Below are positions 36,640 to 49,675 of a DNA stretch of 56,091 nt, in pieces. The DNA is taken from NCBI RefSeq assembly GCF_000003605.2, contig NW_003118931.1, forward strand, positions 700,324-756,414, read 5' to 3'. The stretch's first letter is position 1. Each line of letters begins with the position of its first letter. The notes beneath the pieces were generated by a model. It had not been told where the DNA came from. It did not search any database and saw only the letters and a list, made by a program, of their open reading frames with translations. The translations under genes were made by a program, and so were the position numbers. This DNA comes from Saccoglossus kowalevskii. Lineage: Eukaryota; Hemichordata; Enteropneusta; Harrimaniidae.

Positions 36640-39600
36640 TCACTATACGGATCTTATAGTGAGAATACTCTGCTCTGACACTCCCACAGTGCATTAATGT
36701 ACCACTATACTTATATTATCTATATAATTGGTGAACCAGCTTTTATTTTAAATAGTACACCTTATTATTAATATTTGGTTATTGAAATATAATGGACAAT
36801 GTCCACTTATTGCAGACTCGCGTCTTCGACTCACTCATTCATACGATGATACGTTTTGTGTGCACAATGACTATGTTTGAAAACGCACACCAAAAGCAAG
36901 ATCGTCACTTTGGTTGAGAAGTTGAAAATATTATTCTTTTAATATTTTGTTTTTGTGAGTACCAGGCAACATTTCCTGATATTGAATTCACTGCTGTCTC
37001 TTCTGACTGACTGAAGTTTAGGCGCATTCTTGTCTTTCAAATATAATGTTTGGAAAGGAGGGGAGATGTACTTGTATTTATACTGTTGCATGAGTCGGCT
37101 CTGGAAATAAAATCTACAACCTCCATGGTGTAAAACGATCATGCTGAATACTGTACCATTGCCAAGGTTCGTAATATCAATTGCCATTGTCGGAAACCTT
37201 GTTATTGTTCGACATTTTATTCAAGTGTTGTTTAGGGATAGCTTATTTACATAATAAAAATGTCACAATATTTTCAGGCTCAAAACAGTATTTAAAAATA
37301 TCAGTTTTAGTATTTTGTTTTATTTTAGATTTGGAATATTACAACTATTGATATCAAGTTTAGTGAACGATATATTTCGGCGACTTTTCCTTATTTTCAG
37401 TGTATCTAATACCACGGCTGTTACATGTTGATAACATCGACGACGCGTTCATCAATATTGTCGTTGGCAACAGCTCTCTGTGCCGAGGTCAGAGGCAACA
37501 ATGAACTCTAAGATCAACATTATTTTTCTTTCTCATCTTTTGTTTTTAATGTCAGTTTGTACTTGTTGCAGTCACGTGGCTATTTGGGGCTATATTCAGC
37601 GAAAATCGGCGACTGATATTGAACTAATTCGTCTGCGTGAAATTGCGCAAACAAGTAAACATTGATTATACAGAAATTTCCTTCCCTCCCCAAAGAATTC
37701 CACAAGTTATATATCCTATGTCAGATAATTTAAAGGTGTTCAATTTGCAGATCACCTGCTTACATTCTCCGCCACCTTGTGAGAGTGATTGACTCATTGT
37801 CTTCTCTGTCCCATAGTCCCCTCCCTTCCACACCATGATCATCCATGCCGTTAGTTGCCATGGGTACTGACTGGGCAACCTCTCGGCACTACCCTTCAGA
37901 GCAGAAAATCACCATGATGAGTTCAGTTATCGAACAAGGCCGCGAGCAAATCAAACGACTAGTGACTATTTGTCTTTTCATTTTCCCATGGTGGACATGT
38001 GCGAAGTTTCAGAAAATGCATCTGTCGAGTATCTCCCCGGCCAACCTGAAAAAATGAGAAAATCCACTACTTCTAGCGGTGTTCAGTCTATACACAAAGA
38101 CCCCCAAGCACAAACCATGAGTGCTCTTCATTGCAATAAGCTTTGACATAACCCATATCGTCACAATGGCCACCAACCCTAGCTATACATTTTTTGACGA
38201 ACAAAGGATTCTTTCATACACAGAAAAACACAGATGAAAATCTGATTTCACAGAATACTATAAATAAAACGTTTAGATTGGTATGTTCAGTCAAGGGCGC
38301 AAAATAACCCAATTGTAAATGTCACCATTGGGAAAGCTTTCGTATTGTTTAAAGATAAAACTATTGCGCCATTAATACAATGTTGGAATAACTGTGTTGA
38401 GATATAAAGATGGAATTAAATTTCGATTACTTAAACATAATAGATTTAAGAATTTGGTTGTAAGGTTTCACCCTGTGCTAATTGCAGTGTAGTGAAAGCA
38501 TTCCTTGAGTATGATCCGGCATGATGCATACTGGACGCATAGTGTGAAATTTAGCTAATGCGCTCAATACTTGACTCGGAGCTGATTGCGTTTCTAATTG
38601 TTTAGACATGAATCAAATGATATTGAGTATTGAGCAAGAGTCACCTTCGCGATTGTTATTTTCTGAAAAAAAAAATTGCCAAGTCGCCTAGAATAAAGTA
38701 CAATCACTTATTAATTATTTGCAGCGAAATGTTATCAACATCATCTATGAATTCCTTAACATGTTGGACCCGCATTTAGCAAAATACCGCCAAATATGCT
38801 GGTTGGAAATGCGTTGTAATATTGAAAGCAAATGCCATCATAGGACGTATGCGTAGTTGAATTCATTGTTCCAATATCTATACATAGGATAATGATATTC
38901 ATAGGTGATTGGTAGTATTGTTTTATAAATTCACAAGTTTGAAAAAAATAGAAACTATGGTTAGAGTCATGCTAATAATGCACTAAAAGTTATCGGTGTT
39001 ATGAAATATAGCGTAACATATTATATATCCTTGCACTACAAAGTAGGGCTAAACAACTGGAAATATATATATATTGTTGTGTGTCCATTATTCTCCAGTG
39101 ACTGGCGCTTAAATGGCCACAGTTACAATAAGTTACGGCTTAAATAATAAAATACAGAGGCAGAGATGACATCTATTCTACCAACTTTCAGTAAATAATT
39201 TATATTTCACATCACGCCCCGGTTCACCTCTGTATATGTTCGGCCACATCACTGTGACAAATGTACGCCGATTATAGAAAATCACATTTTTAAGAAGAAC
39301 GTAGACGTGTTCTTAGGACGTTCTAGTCTCAGAAACCTGTGGGTCCACGAGGCAATGAATTAACCTCCCTTAAAACTAAGGGATACACCAATTTTTGTAA
39401 CTGAAATTGCCAGGGAACACCACAATCCAAAAAGAATGATTAAATCAATCGGAACAAGCCAAAATTGAATAGAAAAAAAATAAAGAAAAAAAAAACAAAA
39501 CATTTTAGTATTTACAAATATTACCGTTCATTTTATTTGTTCAAAAAGGACGCTATCAACCCTTGACCGGTAAGTCACATTGCAAGAAGTAATTTAGCTC

Positions 39601-41680
39601 CGGCCTTGGTTTTGATTATTTTAACATTTTTTTCCCAAAATAAAATTGTTCGTCTGGGAGAGTGTTATTTACTTCAAAAATAGACACAGAAAAAAAGCTT
39701 TATTGGCCAGGTCGCATAAAAACAGCAAGCTGTCGCCCTAATAACACAATATCGCTAACAGCAGTGTTGGCAACAGGTTGGATGGAGTTGGCGATTTAAA
39801 TTGTTTTATGAATTGACAATATGAGATGTCATCCAACCGACCCCCTAACTTCGCCAAAATATCTTCATTCTCGTAAATTTTTTTTTTATTCGGAAACGAG
39901 TGAAAAACGGAAGGTGTACTTTTGTTTTACTTTTACTTTCACAATTCCTTTTTAATTACATATTTCGTAAAAACGAATATTACACTTTGTGGCGCGTGGT
40001 GTGAGCAGAAGTAGAGGATTGTTGGGATTAATGTATTAAATAGGAAAAACAATGTGATATTAATGGCGGACTTTGCCGACATGATGCACCTTACTGAGTC
40101 TAGTTATTTCCCATTACAAAATATGAAGTAATAATAAATAATTATTGCATTCACCTTCCATGCCGGGTGAGATTCATAATTATGTGTCGAGTTGGCGTAC
40201 TTGAAACAACAGAATGGTCTTTGTGACTAAATTGACATCATCAAGTGACCATGGCGGGTTGAATATGGACATCTTTGATGTACAACGAATTTTGATAATG
40301 TTCAATACTATACTTGAATGTATATGTCTTATGAATATATAATACTACAATTATGCCGTTCCATTTTAATTTTCTACTTCAGCCTAGGTGGTTCCAAGTG
40401 AATGAGAATTTAATATAATATAATATTGCTCGGCAATATATCTCGCGTTTTTTTATGCCAGGACAACGTACAATATTTTCCACAGATACGAGAAAATATA
40501 CAGCTAAAAACAGCAACAGTTTATAGAATTAGGTGGGTAATGAGAGTTGATTTGCATGAAAACTGAAACGTATTGAGCGCCAGCTGACGGTCGATGACGC
40601 GAACTCTGTGGCGGTCAATTGGGTAGTATTGCTGTGCGTGCCAACGTGGCATTAAATACAGCTGCTGAACATGATAAATAGAAAATGAAGTTGAAATTTT
40701 AATCCACACTGACAAGTAAACGGTAGGAATGGAAGAAAAAAATATACCAATTAACAATATAATTACTTGGTACAAAGAATTCACTTTGAAATTGCTATGA
40801 TGACGAGATTCCGACTGGATTTACAGTTCGACTATCTACGTAGGTAATATACAATCGTAGACCGGACGTGACGCAACCGAAGTGTGTTGACCTACGATAA
40901 ACCGGAGAACATCGTAAACGTTGGTAGTCGTCGTCCTTAGAAAATATTTTTGTAATATGTATTGATTCTAGATTGAGCCTATGATCTTTTCTATGAAGCA
41001 GAGGAATATTAATTTGTTATGTTTTCAAAAAAAAGAGGGATACAGAGTTTTCGTTTTCATTTTGAAAAAAAAACACACACAGTTTTTTTAATATTTCGGA
41101 CAACAGCAACACTTCCGTCTTTGAACAATTCCACCTAATCCGATCAACGCATGGATTATGGTGGATTAGACTGAGACAAGAAGTTGCTATGGCTTTGGAT
41201 GAATCAGCTGGCAACATTTCAAGTGGCCAAGCGGAAAGTTTCAATCAATGCTAATCCGTAATTCAAATAAAAAAACACACACCACCTACTCCAAATCATC
41301 GGGTATGACTCCAAACCTCGTCCCAGCAACATTTAATTTCATTCCCACTCGTCGTTTAATTCCATGACTTAACAGTCACAGCATAAACATTCTAAACATT
41401 ATACATTGGCAACAGTAAGCATTTGTTGGTGGGAAGCCGCGGTGATATAAAAAAAGATGGAACGGTCTATGAAGGCGACATCATACTCATATGATTCATT
41501 CGCAAATCGACACGTTTCTGTCGAGGCCCTATTGAGCAATGGAACATGAAAAACAACACACATATTTTGTCATAGCAGAATAGCCGTGCTTCGATATTTT
41601 ATTTCGACCCTCATTACTAGTATCAATCGGATATGATAAAATTATGAAACTTATTTAAAAATCTTACGCCCCACGTGAAC
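36640..41680. other. Intergenic downstream of paralogue B
   Basis: Apart from the small secreted-type frame, no gene is recognised. A 7-bp hairpin with a TCG loop lies at 40423-40439 (ATATTGC/GCAATAT). The minus-strand frame 36939-37187 (82 codons) is unrecognised. Confidence 0.5.
37501..37665 (+). CDS. Candidate small secreted ORF or first exon, unrecognised
   Basis: From ATG 37501 (A at -3) a 54-codon frame starts with a signal-peptide-like segment: MNSKINIIFLSHLLFLMSVC, then a Cys/Ser end suited to cleavage near residue 24. A charged tail DIELIRLREIAQTSK follows. The frame closes at TGA 37663. ACAA|GTAAAC near the end could be a splice donor, and TTCAATTTGCAG at about 37739-37750 is a reasonable acceptor, but the joined frame stops after about 10 codons. 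The composition is suggestive but the evidence is thin. Confidence 0.22.
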   Translation: MNSKINIIFLSHLLFLMSVCTCCSHVAIWGYIQRKSATDIELIRLREIAQTSKH

Positions 41681-41682
41681 AA

Positions 41683-42269
41683 CTTCGTGAACAAGACGTT
41701 CAAAAAATCGTAAACCTGACGTGCACCAAATCGCAAACCTCACTTGCATCAAATCGTGAACCTCACTTGCATAAAATCGTGAACCTCACATGCATCAAAT
41801 CGTCAACCTCACGTACATTAAATCGCGGACCTGGCGTGCATTAACGGTCGTGAACCTCACTTGCATCAAATCGTGAACCTCATATGCATCAAATCGTCAA
41901 CCTCACGTACATTAAATCGCGGATCTGGCGTGCATTAAGTCGTGAACCTCACTTGCATCTAATCGTGAACCTCGCTTGCATCAAATCGTCAACCTCACAT
42001 GCATTAAATCGTCAACCTCACGTACATTAAATCGCGGACCTGGCGTGCATTAAGTCGTGAACCTCACTTGCATCAAATCGTGAACCTCGCTTGCATCAAA
42101 TCGTCAACCTCACATGCATTAAATCGTCAACCTCACGTACATTAAATCGCGGACCTGGCGTGCATTAAGTCGTGAACCTCACTTGCATCAAATCGTGAAC
42201 CTCACTTGCATCAAATCGTGAACCTCACTTGCATCAAATCATTAATCCCATCCAGTGCACTAAATCGTG
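41683..42269. repeat. 23-bp minisatellite with 115-bp higher-order repeat
   Basis: About 25 head-to-tail units of a 23-bp motif are present, for example AAATCGTGAACCTCACTTGC plus three bases. Unit subtypes are ordered. The distinctive CGCGGACCTGGCG unit recurs at 41824, 41918, 42033 and 42148; the last two steps are exactly 115 bp (five units) and the first is 94 bp. Edges decay into degenerate units, with CGTAAACCTGACGTGCACC on the left and ATTAATCCCATCCAGTGC on the right. The array lies between the convergent paralogues B and C. Confidence 0.93.
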
Positions 42270-45200
42270 TGCTCGTAGATATGACCCCGATTATTTCTGA
42301 AAAAGAAATATCTACCAGGGTATAGCAGTATTTTAAAAACAAACGACAATAATTTTTCACGGTTTGTGTGATTGACACATCTAATATTTTCTTGTACGAG
42401 TATTGGAATTTTTCAAGACATACCATAGTCGTAGTTTGTGGTTTCGGGACTGAACCAAGGTAACTTCATGAAACAGTACTAGAAATTATTATATAGGCTA
42501 CTAATAATAACTTTCTTTGGAAAGCGGTGTTTAAAAACAAACCGAAGAGTTTAAACGCATCGATAAAGAACTAGTTTTTGTTCTAACTCTTCACCATAAT
42601 CGAGACATCCCTTCCACACAAAGCGCATTTATTTGTGGTTATTTGTTTCCTCCAGCGCACTCAAAACACCAACAACGCGATTTATCGATTTACAAATAGT
42701 TGATAGTTCTATTTTCAAGAAAATAAACCATAACTGTCAAAGAGAAAAGTTATTCGTCATGGAGTCATTTTCCGTCTGTGATATAAATATCGAATCAGTT
42801 AATTCTTTGTCCCTTTCATATTCTCAGTCTCCAGTGTATTATATATGATGCGACATACACACTTGTTTTTGCATGGTGTCCCGATTTCAGAGGAGAAAAT
42901 TGATTCAATTTGATCTCATCGTCCTTTAATAGTTCAATCAATTCAACCTACTGGCAAGTAAACTTGCAAAAAAAAACAACGGTCAACAATATTCACTTCC
43001 ATTATTTTTACTTTCGCCTATCAGGCCACCCCGGGGTCGCCATCGAAGTAACGAAACTTACATGTTTTGGTCGCGGTAATTGTGATTAATCAGCACACGG
43101 AAAGCCGAACAACACTCACGACAACCTGATGCACCTATACATTAGCGCGATGGTTTAAGTTAATGTATTGCACCTCCGAACAAGCCAACGTGTTACCATA
43201 GAACACGTGTCCCGGCAAGCTGTGTTCCACCCTTTCTCACAGAAACTCTCACATATACAATGGTAACGGGGGAAAAACAAAAATAATCATTTTCATTAAT
43301 TGATTTCTGAAAATTTGGGCGAGGTCTAACTTTCCCTTTGAGGGAACGTTGAGTAATTAAAAACACAGACGTGTTTTTTTTTGTATCCGTGTTGGGTCGA
43401 GGGACAGGTGAAATGAGATCTGCCCGCATCTAACTTTCTTCTATCAACACCAACTAAGACCTGTCAGGTAATTTTTTTGGAAGTCGATCACTATATTGGG
43501 GCTGTCAATTTCAAAGTCGTTGCACCAATCTTACATTAGAGGGCATTGCTCTGCGTGTCCATCTTGTATGATCGGCGGCGATTTTGTGACGACGGCAGTG
43601 TTCCTCTTCTCAGTACAAAATGTTGCCTGTGATTCCAAATCAAAATAGCCAACGAGCAGATATGCCTTAGTCGGTTGTTATGTTGGGATATCTCTCTGTT
43701 GTCTGTTGTAGATGACACAAGTTTCTGCAGTTGGCCACACCAAGGTAGACACCGCACCCACCCCCTATCAAGGCACTGAGTCAGACGTCAGTGTTGTTTC
43801 AGAGTGCAATGAACTTATCACTCAATTGGTGAGAATGGCTAACGTGCTCAAGACGGTTTTTTGGGAAAACAATTGCCTCGATTGTTAACACTCTCCGCCT
43901 ACGATAGTTGAAAGTGCGTTTAATTGTTACCAACGATAGAGCCGTACCCCGTATTTTGTTTAATGATGTTGGCTGATAAGTTAGAGAAAGAGTCATTGAA
44001 TCGACCAATAAAATGGAATGGCATTTTTTTATGCTGGCTAACAGACAATTGTAAACTGAAATCAATTAAACCATTTTTTTCTGAGGAAAACGATATATAA
44101 TGCTGTTCTGCAGTTGAACATAGCTCATGTAACTAACTGCACGCGACTTATATATCTGTGGCGACCCACTAGGAGATGGGCCGGCCAAATTAAAATCAAT
44201 CGTAAACTTTATTACCATTATACGGATTGTGGAAACTCTTAGACCTCATTCCTTTGTCTTGTATTCTTGTATTTACTCCAATAATTACTGCTGTGCATAT
44301 GGGCGCAATTGGGCCTGTGTTATTGCTACCGCCATAACTGCACGATAATTTTGCACGCGGCTGCTTTGATGATGCGTATTAAAAACAAGCCACATACTGT
44401 TTTTTATCGCTGCGACTCAAGGACCACTTTTTGCTTCTACATCCTATATTGCGCCTCGTGTGTGAGAAATGCTGTCAAAAATAGTACAATGCGGTGTAAG
44501 CCACGAATCACAAATATGCACGTAAAAACCCACTTTAAACGCAACATTTTACAACTTGTTATAATTACCAAATACGCCTTGGGAAGGGAGTGTGCGATTT
44601 GCCTCGTTTGTGGAATAGTTAAATAAAAGGTATCTATAGAACCCCGCTTTGCTATACAAAGCGCTATTAGAGTCACGTCTCCAAGTCAAGTCGGTGATTG
44701 ACATCAGGGAAGGGGAATTAAAGTCCGTTTAATACTTATCTAACTGTTGTTCAACCGTGACTTCCCATGATGGAATCGACATCATTTCTGTCACTCAGAT
44801 GTTAGCTTCACATACTACTTCGGCGGGCAGTTGTCGTAATCCAATGATTCACTGAGATTTTCGCATGGGAAACAGGGGAGATAATTGAGCCAACGTCTCG
44901 GACAGCTGTCTTCTTTCTCGCTTGGATGTCACATAAAATGTGTATTTTGCCACGGAATGAGAATCAATTTGTGAACAATTTCAGGTATCTGTTACACCAA
45001 AATGTTTGTTTTCAAACTCTAGTTTTGTAAGAGCTCTATCGTACATAGTATTGATCGAAAACGAGTATAATTACCCCACAGTGACAGCCAAGCGTTTTAT
45101 TTGAAAACCACACATTGTGTGAAGACCGAAACCGCCGTTATAGAAAGCTGTCTGTCAAACTTTATAGCATTTTATTTTTATTTTAATGAGATTATCGATA

Positions 45201-45996
45201 AAGCGTTTCTTTAGATTTTAATTTTTTAATGAGGGGTTTATTGTCAGTGTTCGATTTAAAAACATTTAGGTGGTGAGTCGAATTACAAAGTAGACTAACA
45301 CAGCTAAGTCTACTCGCTTAATTACAGTTGTGTATTCAGAGTCAAATCACGGCGTGCAACGCAACATGTTACGACGACAAAATATCCTCATTTTAACGTG
45401 TATATGCTTCGAGTGGATCTCTCTTCACAGTTAAAATTGTGTTCATTGTTTTATTAACGTTAAAATTAGGAATGAAATGAACGATTTGTTAAAAACTAAT
45501 ACACTATATAGAATATAACACATATTATAAACGATATGTCGCCTTTGACGCTTTATAAAAATAGTTGAATAATTTAACAATCCAGAGCTTTGCCAAGTGG
45601 GAGTTTTATATCTATCTATGCGTGTGATGGTGAAACGAATAAGATGAGAATTCGTTTGTTATTTCATTGGTAACTGTATCCCTACAACGGCAGTGTAATA
45701 AAACACTAATGACTTACGTTAACTGTGGTGCTTTTTGGAAAAGGAATTCCGATTCAATTAACGTGATATTACCCTTTCAATAGAAATCGCATTTTGTTAA
45801 CTAATGGAAACATATTAACAAAAACATATTAACAAGACCAGAACAATTAGTAGGCGATAAGGAGCACGAGAGTGCGACACGAATTCCTTATCATGGCGGC
45901 GGTAACTATGATGAAGTGTGTGAGAAATGAACGAGTTTAGAGAGCGTTGTCAAAGGATATGCGCTCGAGTTTTTTACAGTTGATATTGTATTCGCA

Positions 45997-46022
45997 GGGT
46001 CACCGAAGTCACCGAGGTCACC
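45997..46022 (+). promoter_or_regulatory. Three nuclear-receptor-type half-sites spaced by three bases
   Basis: GGGTCA, AAGTCA and AGGTCA follow each other, each separated by CCG, a 9-bp period. Direct repeats of AGGTCA with 3-bp spacing are the known DR3 geometry for some nuclear-receptor heterodimers. It may equally be a short 9-bp tandem duplication. Confidence 0.3.
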
Positions 46023-46223
46023 ATACAACTAGAAGTCTTATTATGGGAGCTAAAACGTCCACGATTGTGCCCAATATCTGTCATATCACAACATTTATTT
46101 CTGCTTTATTATGGAATGGAATATAACAGACGGTCATCTGGTATACTGATAATAAAGTACCAGACCAGCCCGGAGTATTGGGATACTTCTGGGCATAGTT
46201 GGAATCTATGAGACCAGTACTAA

Positions 46224-46442
46224 ATGGGACTTGCTCTGGTCGGTATTTCTATAATGATAATTGTAATATTAGCAAAACGCTCTGATTACTATCTTGTACG
46301 GTTTGAGACAAGTATTAACGACTTTGCAACGCGGCTTACAATGGAACTAGAAACAATGCTCCCAATTTATCCTAAAGAACCACATGTAAATGATTATGCT
46401 AAACTAGTGCTACTGCAACAGAGAATAGAACACATCATATAA
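46224..46442 (+). CDS. Candidate small single-pass membrane protein, unrecognised
   Basis: A 72-codon ATG frame is closed by TAA. Residues 2-17 (GLALVGISIMIIVILA) form a convincing hydrophobic segment followed by KRSDYY, consistent with a membrane anchor and cytoplasmic tail. The rest is mixed and amphipathic, with acidic MELETM and a Gln/Arg/Glu-rich end. An in-frame TAA immediately precedes the ATG, so the frame cannot extend upstream without a splice. No homologous family was recognised, and it could be chance. Confidence 0.22.
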   Translation: MGLALVGISIMIIVILAKRSDYYLVRFETSINDFATRLTMELETMLPIYPKEPHVNDYAKLVLLQQRIEHII

Positions 46443-47394
46443 GTATCTTTATAAACACAAAGATGAACAAATGACTAGTGAATAGTTGGCACATTGTTGT
46501 AAGGGAGGAGGTAAGAACTAGAGCAACTGTACCACAGCCGCACAAATCGTGACCCGCAGTCGTAAACGGAGAAAAATGATGATTTGGGACAGACTATCGT
46601 AAATCCGATAACGCTACGCTGCTTATTAGATGAATCGTTCACATTGAAGTGATTAGGAGTGGATATGTAACATAGTCACGCGGTAGAGAACTAGTATCTG
46701 TGTGGATGAAACAATAACATAAATAAAGATTCGTCGACTGTTTTTGCACAACTGTTATGTTATTCCATGTTCTCTACTTCTAGCCAGTGCCACAGTGACA
46801 TGACGTGTCAATTCGATAATACAACACTACTGTATGTTTAGTATGTCAATGTAATTTATTGTTCACTGTGATGAATAAGTTTATCATCATTCAGACAAAA
46901 AGTATCAGTTTATGCTACTATGTTTCAAATATCTACTTTTTGTCACACCCGTTGTAGAAACAGAATGTCGCACATAAACAAAATTAGTTTAACATAAAAC
47001 ACACATCAATCACAAAGCCATCTAGTGCATTCGAAATCAACCGAGGAAAAGGGCAAAGTTCTATAACACTATTCACACTGTGTTACGAAATAGAAAAAAA
47101 GGAACTGTTTATTTACGACGGGGCAACGGATGTAGAGCCATAGACAGTCTATGGCAGAACGGATATGTCGAATAACTGTATATTAAAAGTCACAGCACGT
47201 CACGACTATGCTGCACAGATCCAATCATGCATGAAAGCGTACACCTTTGTATCCGAGAAATGATACCCAGAGACGTCGACTCAATTAGCAAAACAATATT
47301 TACTTTTTACTCTTTTACATATGCCCTACTTCGTTCCTTTCTTTCCCAGGCGAGTTAAATGTAGCAATGTCCAACCTGGGAAAGCTGTATATTT

Positions 47395-47640
47395 ACAAAT
47401 GCACTTCGCCCGTTTTTGTCTACTTCCGAGTTATAAATGCTCCGAGCGACGCCGGGTCGCAATCACGTGTCTATATTTTAGCGTAACCATGTAACGACTC
47501 GACAGCTAGTTGACGTACGGCATGCTTCGCTCCGTGCTGTCCCGTACTTAAGCACATAACAAAGTGTGGCCTCTTCTCTCACTGCCTCCGTCGGAGTTTG
47601 AGTAAATCACAGATCCGAGTGAAACTGCAACTTCATTAAA
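47395..47640 (+). promoter_or_regulatory. CpG-richer patch with TATA-like box and CACGTG E-box
   Basis: In AT-rich surroundings this patch has many CpGs, TATAAAT at 47432-47438 and CACGTG at 47464-47469. No open frame follows on either strand, so any transcript would be non-coding or spliced. It does not carry the Fer3 promoter words. Confidence 0.2.
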
Positions 47641-48060
47641 ACAAACAGGCCATGTGGTGTACAGATGTTGTAAGGGAGACTGAGTTCGGAGCACGTGACA
47701 GTGACGTCAGTCTCTGGGTACTGATGACAGACAACTGTTAGACAAAATGGCGATATGTCTTAATTTGTAAAAACCATGTCGAAAACGGAAACTGGAGCGC
47801 GGCTCTGGTCCTTAACATCTTACAAATTGATTGTGAAATGTTTGATTAAATTATGGCTGTGCCTTTCATGTATTTAAGAAACAAATAACTTTAATTTTAT
47901 CAAAAATCTAGATAGTTGGTTTGTTTGATGGTACGGCGGTTTTACCTTCGATGTCAATGATAATGTCATATAATTGTATTTATGCCCCGATAACGTTATA
48001 AATATTGCCTGGTTATCCTGCTTTGTGTGGCATAGGTTTCATAAACAAAATAGTAATAGT

Positions 48061-48085
48061 AAAAAAAAAAAAAAAAAAAAAAAAA
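48061..48085 (+). repeat. Poly-A run, 25 bases
   Basis: An uninterrupted run of A follows non-coding sequence. It may be the tail of an old retroposed copy or a simple repeat; no tRNA-like head or target duplication was recognised. Confidence 0.9.
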
Positions 48086-48980
48086 CTTTCGGTTTCGAAA
48101 AATAATTAAATATGCCTACCAGCACTACAGTTTTGTGTTTAATTCTTTCGAATAATTAACTTGGACAATGTGTCTTCCTTATTTAGCAGTATACAAAAAA
48201 GTCAAGTTGTCAGTAGATACAGTGTACAATTTCAAACAAATGAGAAAATATCAAAAACTATATTTTTAAATTTGTCAACACATATTTCAGTACAGTCATT
48301 AAACAATTATAAAAATATTGCCATTAAAATATGACATTGTGGGCTGGACATCTCCCTGTGCATATTTATTGAATGACCTTGGCCTGTCTACAACAATATT
48401 TACAAAATTTGAGTATTAATTGTCAAGAGCATTGTTCTCTGAAGTGCACGCTTTGTCCCTTCCCTTGGTTGTATGTGATTTAAATATATTGCTGCATAAA
48501 TGTGTTTTATACCTTATTTCGTTGAGAAAATAATAAATTCTAGAAAATAATATATATATATGTATTTTAACACTGATGCTCGATGGTGGAATTACTGCTG
48601 ATGCATGTTATACACAGATTATGATTTGGAACAGCTGTGGTGATTTAATTTTTGTAGGGGGAGTAACCGATTTTGTTTGGTCCTGATGCCGTCCCAAAGT
48701 ATTTCTTTTATATAAATGATGTCATCGTGCAACATACAAAGATTACACATTTCACCCACACGCTTCACGGGCTGCGTCACATGCGCTGTTCATCGTCAGG
48801 AGAGCTTGAGTCCGAAACCTATGGCGATGGCGTGTTCAAGACACGGAAACGAAAATCTCGCCCACCTTAAGGGAATTCAGCTACCATTAAAAAGGATTTC
48901 TCTTGTTTCAGGAAATCAGCTAATAAGTAGAGCAAATGAAAATGTTACGTTATTAACAAATTTTCACCAAATATATATAA

Positions 48981-48986
48981 TTTATT
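48981..48986 (-). terminator. Candidate polyadenylation signal (AATAAA, minus strand) for paralogue C
   Basis: TTTATT on the plus strand reads AATAAA on the minus strand. It is the first such hexamer after the stop codon of C, about 690 nt downstream. Confidence 0.35.
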
Positions 48987-49675
48987 CATCATTACAAAAA
49001 AATCATCATTGTAATAAATATAACATTGGCATTATTAAAAATATTACTATTTTCTAAACAAAAATACACCCGCTTTGGCAGTTATTATAGATAACCTTTT
49101 TCCAAATATATATAGGGATATTTATATTATTATTTTTCCAAAACAATAGTCTATAGTTGAGCTTAACTTATTAGAGAATTGTTGGAGCATCTCGGTTCTA
49201 GCAGGGGTTAATATACACTTGTCCATCTATTCACACCGAAACCAAATTAAGAAAATTCGATATTTATCTGAGACCAGACATCTGGGAATTGTTACTTGCC
49301 CTGTAGCCAAATCGATAAATCAGATTCCTACTATGCACCTATTCAGTCTAGGCAAATACAGGCGATTGGCAAACATTGGCAACGCACAAGTTTAAAGCTC
49401 TGCCGCAGATCTAATTACAAAGTATAAAGTTATATTTGCAAGTAAACATAGGATATAAATGAGTGTTTTTTTAAACTTTTTTTCTTCAATTCGCAGTTAG
49501 GATTTCACGTGTCGGGTGTCACATCATGTACTAAACTCGCCGCGGTCATTCCAGTGTTGAGTCAATTGTGTTATTACCAGGATTTTAGTAGAAAAGTATA
49601 TTCCGTTGTATTTCCATAGTGAATAAGTCATTACGAGAGAGGGAAAAGCTTGGCGATTTGCATAATTTATCACAC

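Larger units (their letters stand above)
42270..48980. other. Intergenic between B and C, no confident gene
   Basis: Small structures seen are a perfect hairpin CGCTTTG-CTATA-CAAAGCG at 44645-44663, a triple half-site repeat at 45997-46022, a 17-bp palindrome at 47138-47154 and a poly-A run at 48061-48085. The plus-strand frame 44309-44626 (105 codons) and the frames near 48673-49057 have no family features. Confidence 0.5.

Noticed and set aside
44309-44626. 105-codon plus-strand frame with many Cys
   Set aside because: It has no regular Cys spacing or family pattern and is overlapped by a minus-strand frame; likely chance.
47138-47154. 17-bp palindrome CCATAGAC-A-GTCTATGG resembling a satellite variant word
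   Set aside because: The match to the satellite is only about 10 bp and no monomer context surrounds it; probably coincidence.
48061-48085. Poly-A tail of a SINE
   Set aside because: No tRNA-like A and B boxes, 5S-like head or target-site duplication could be seen upstream.
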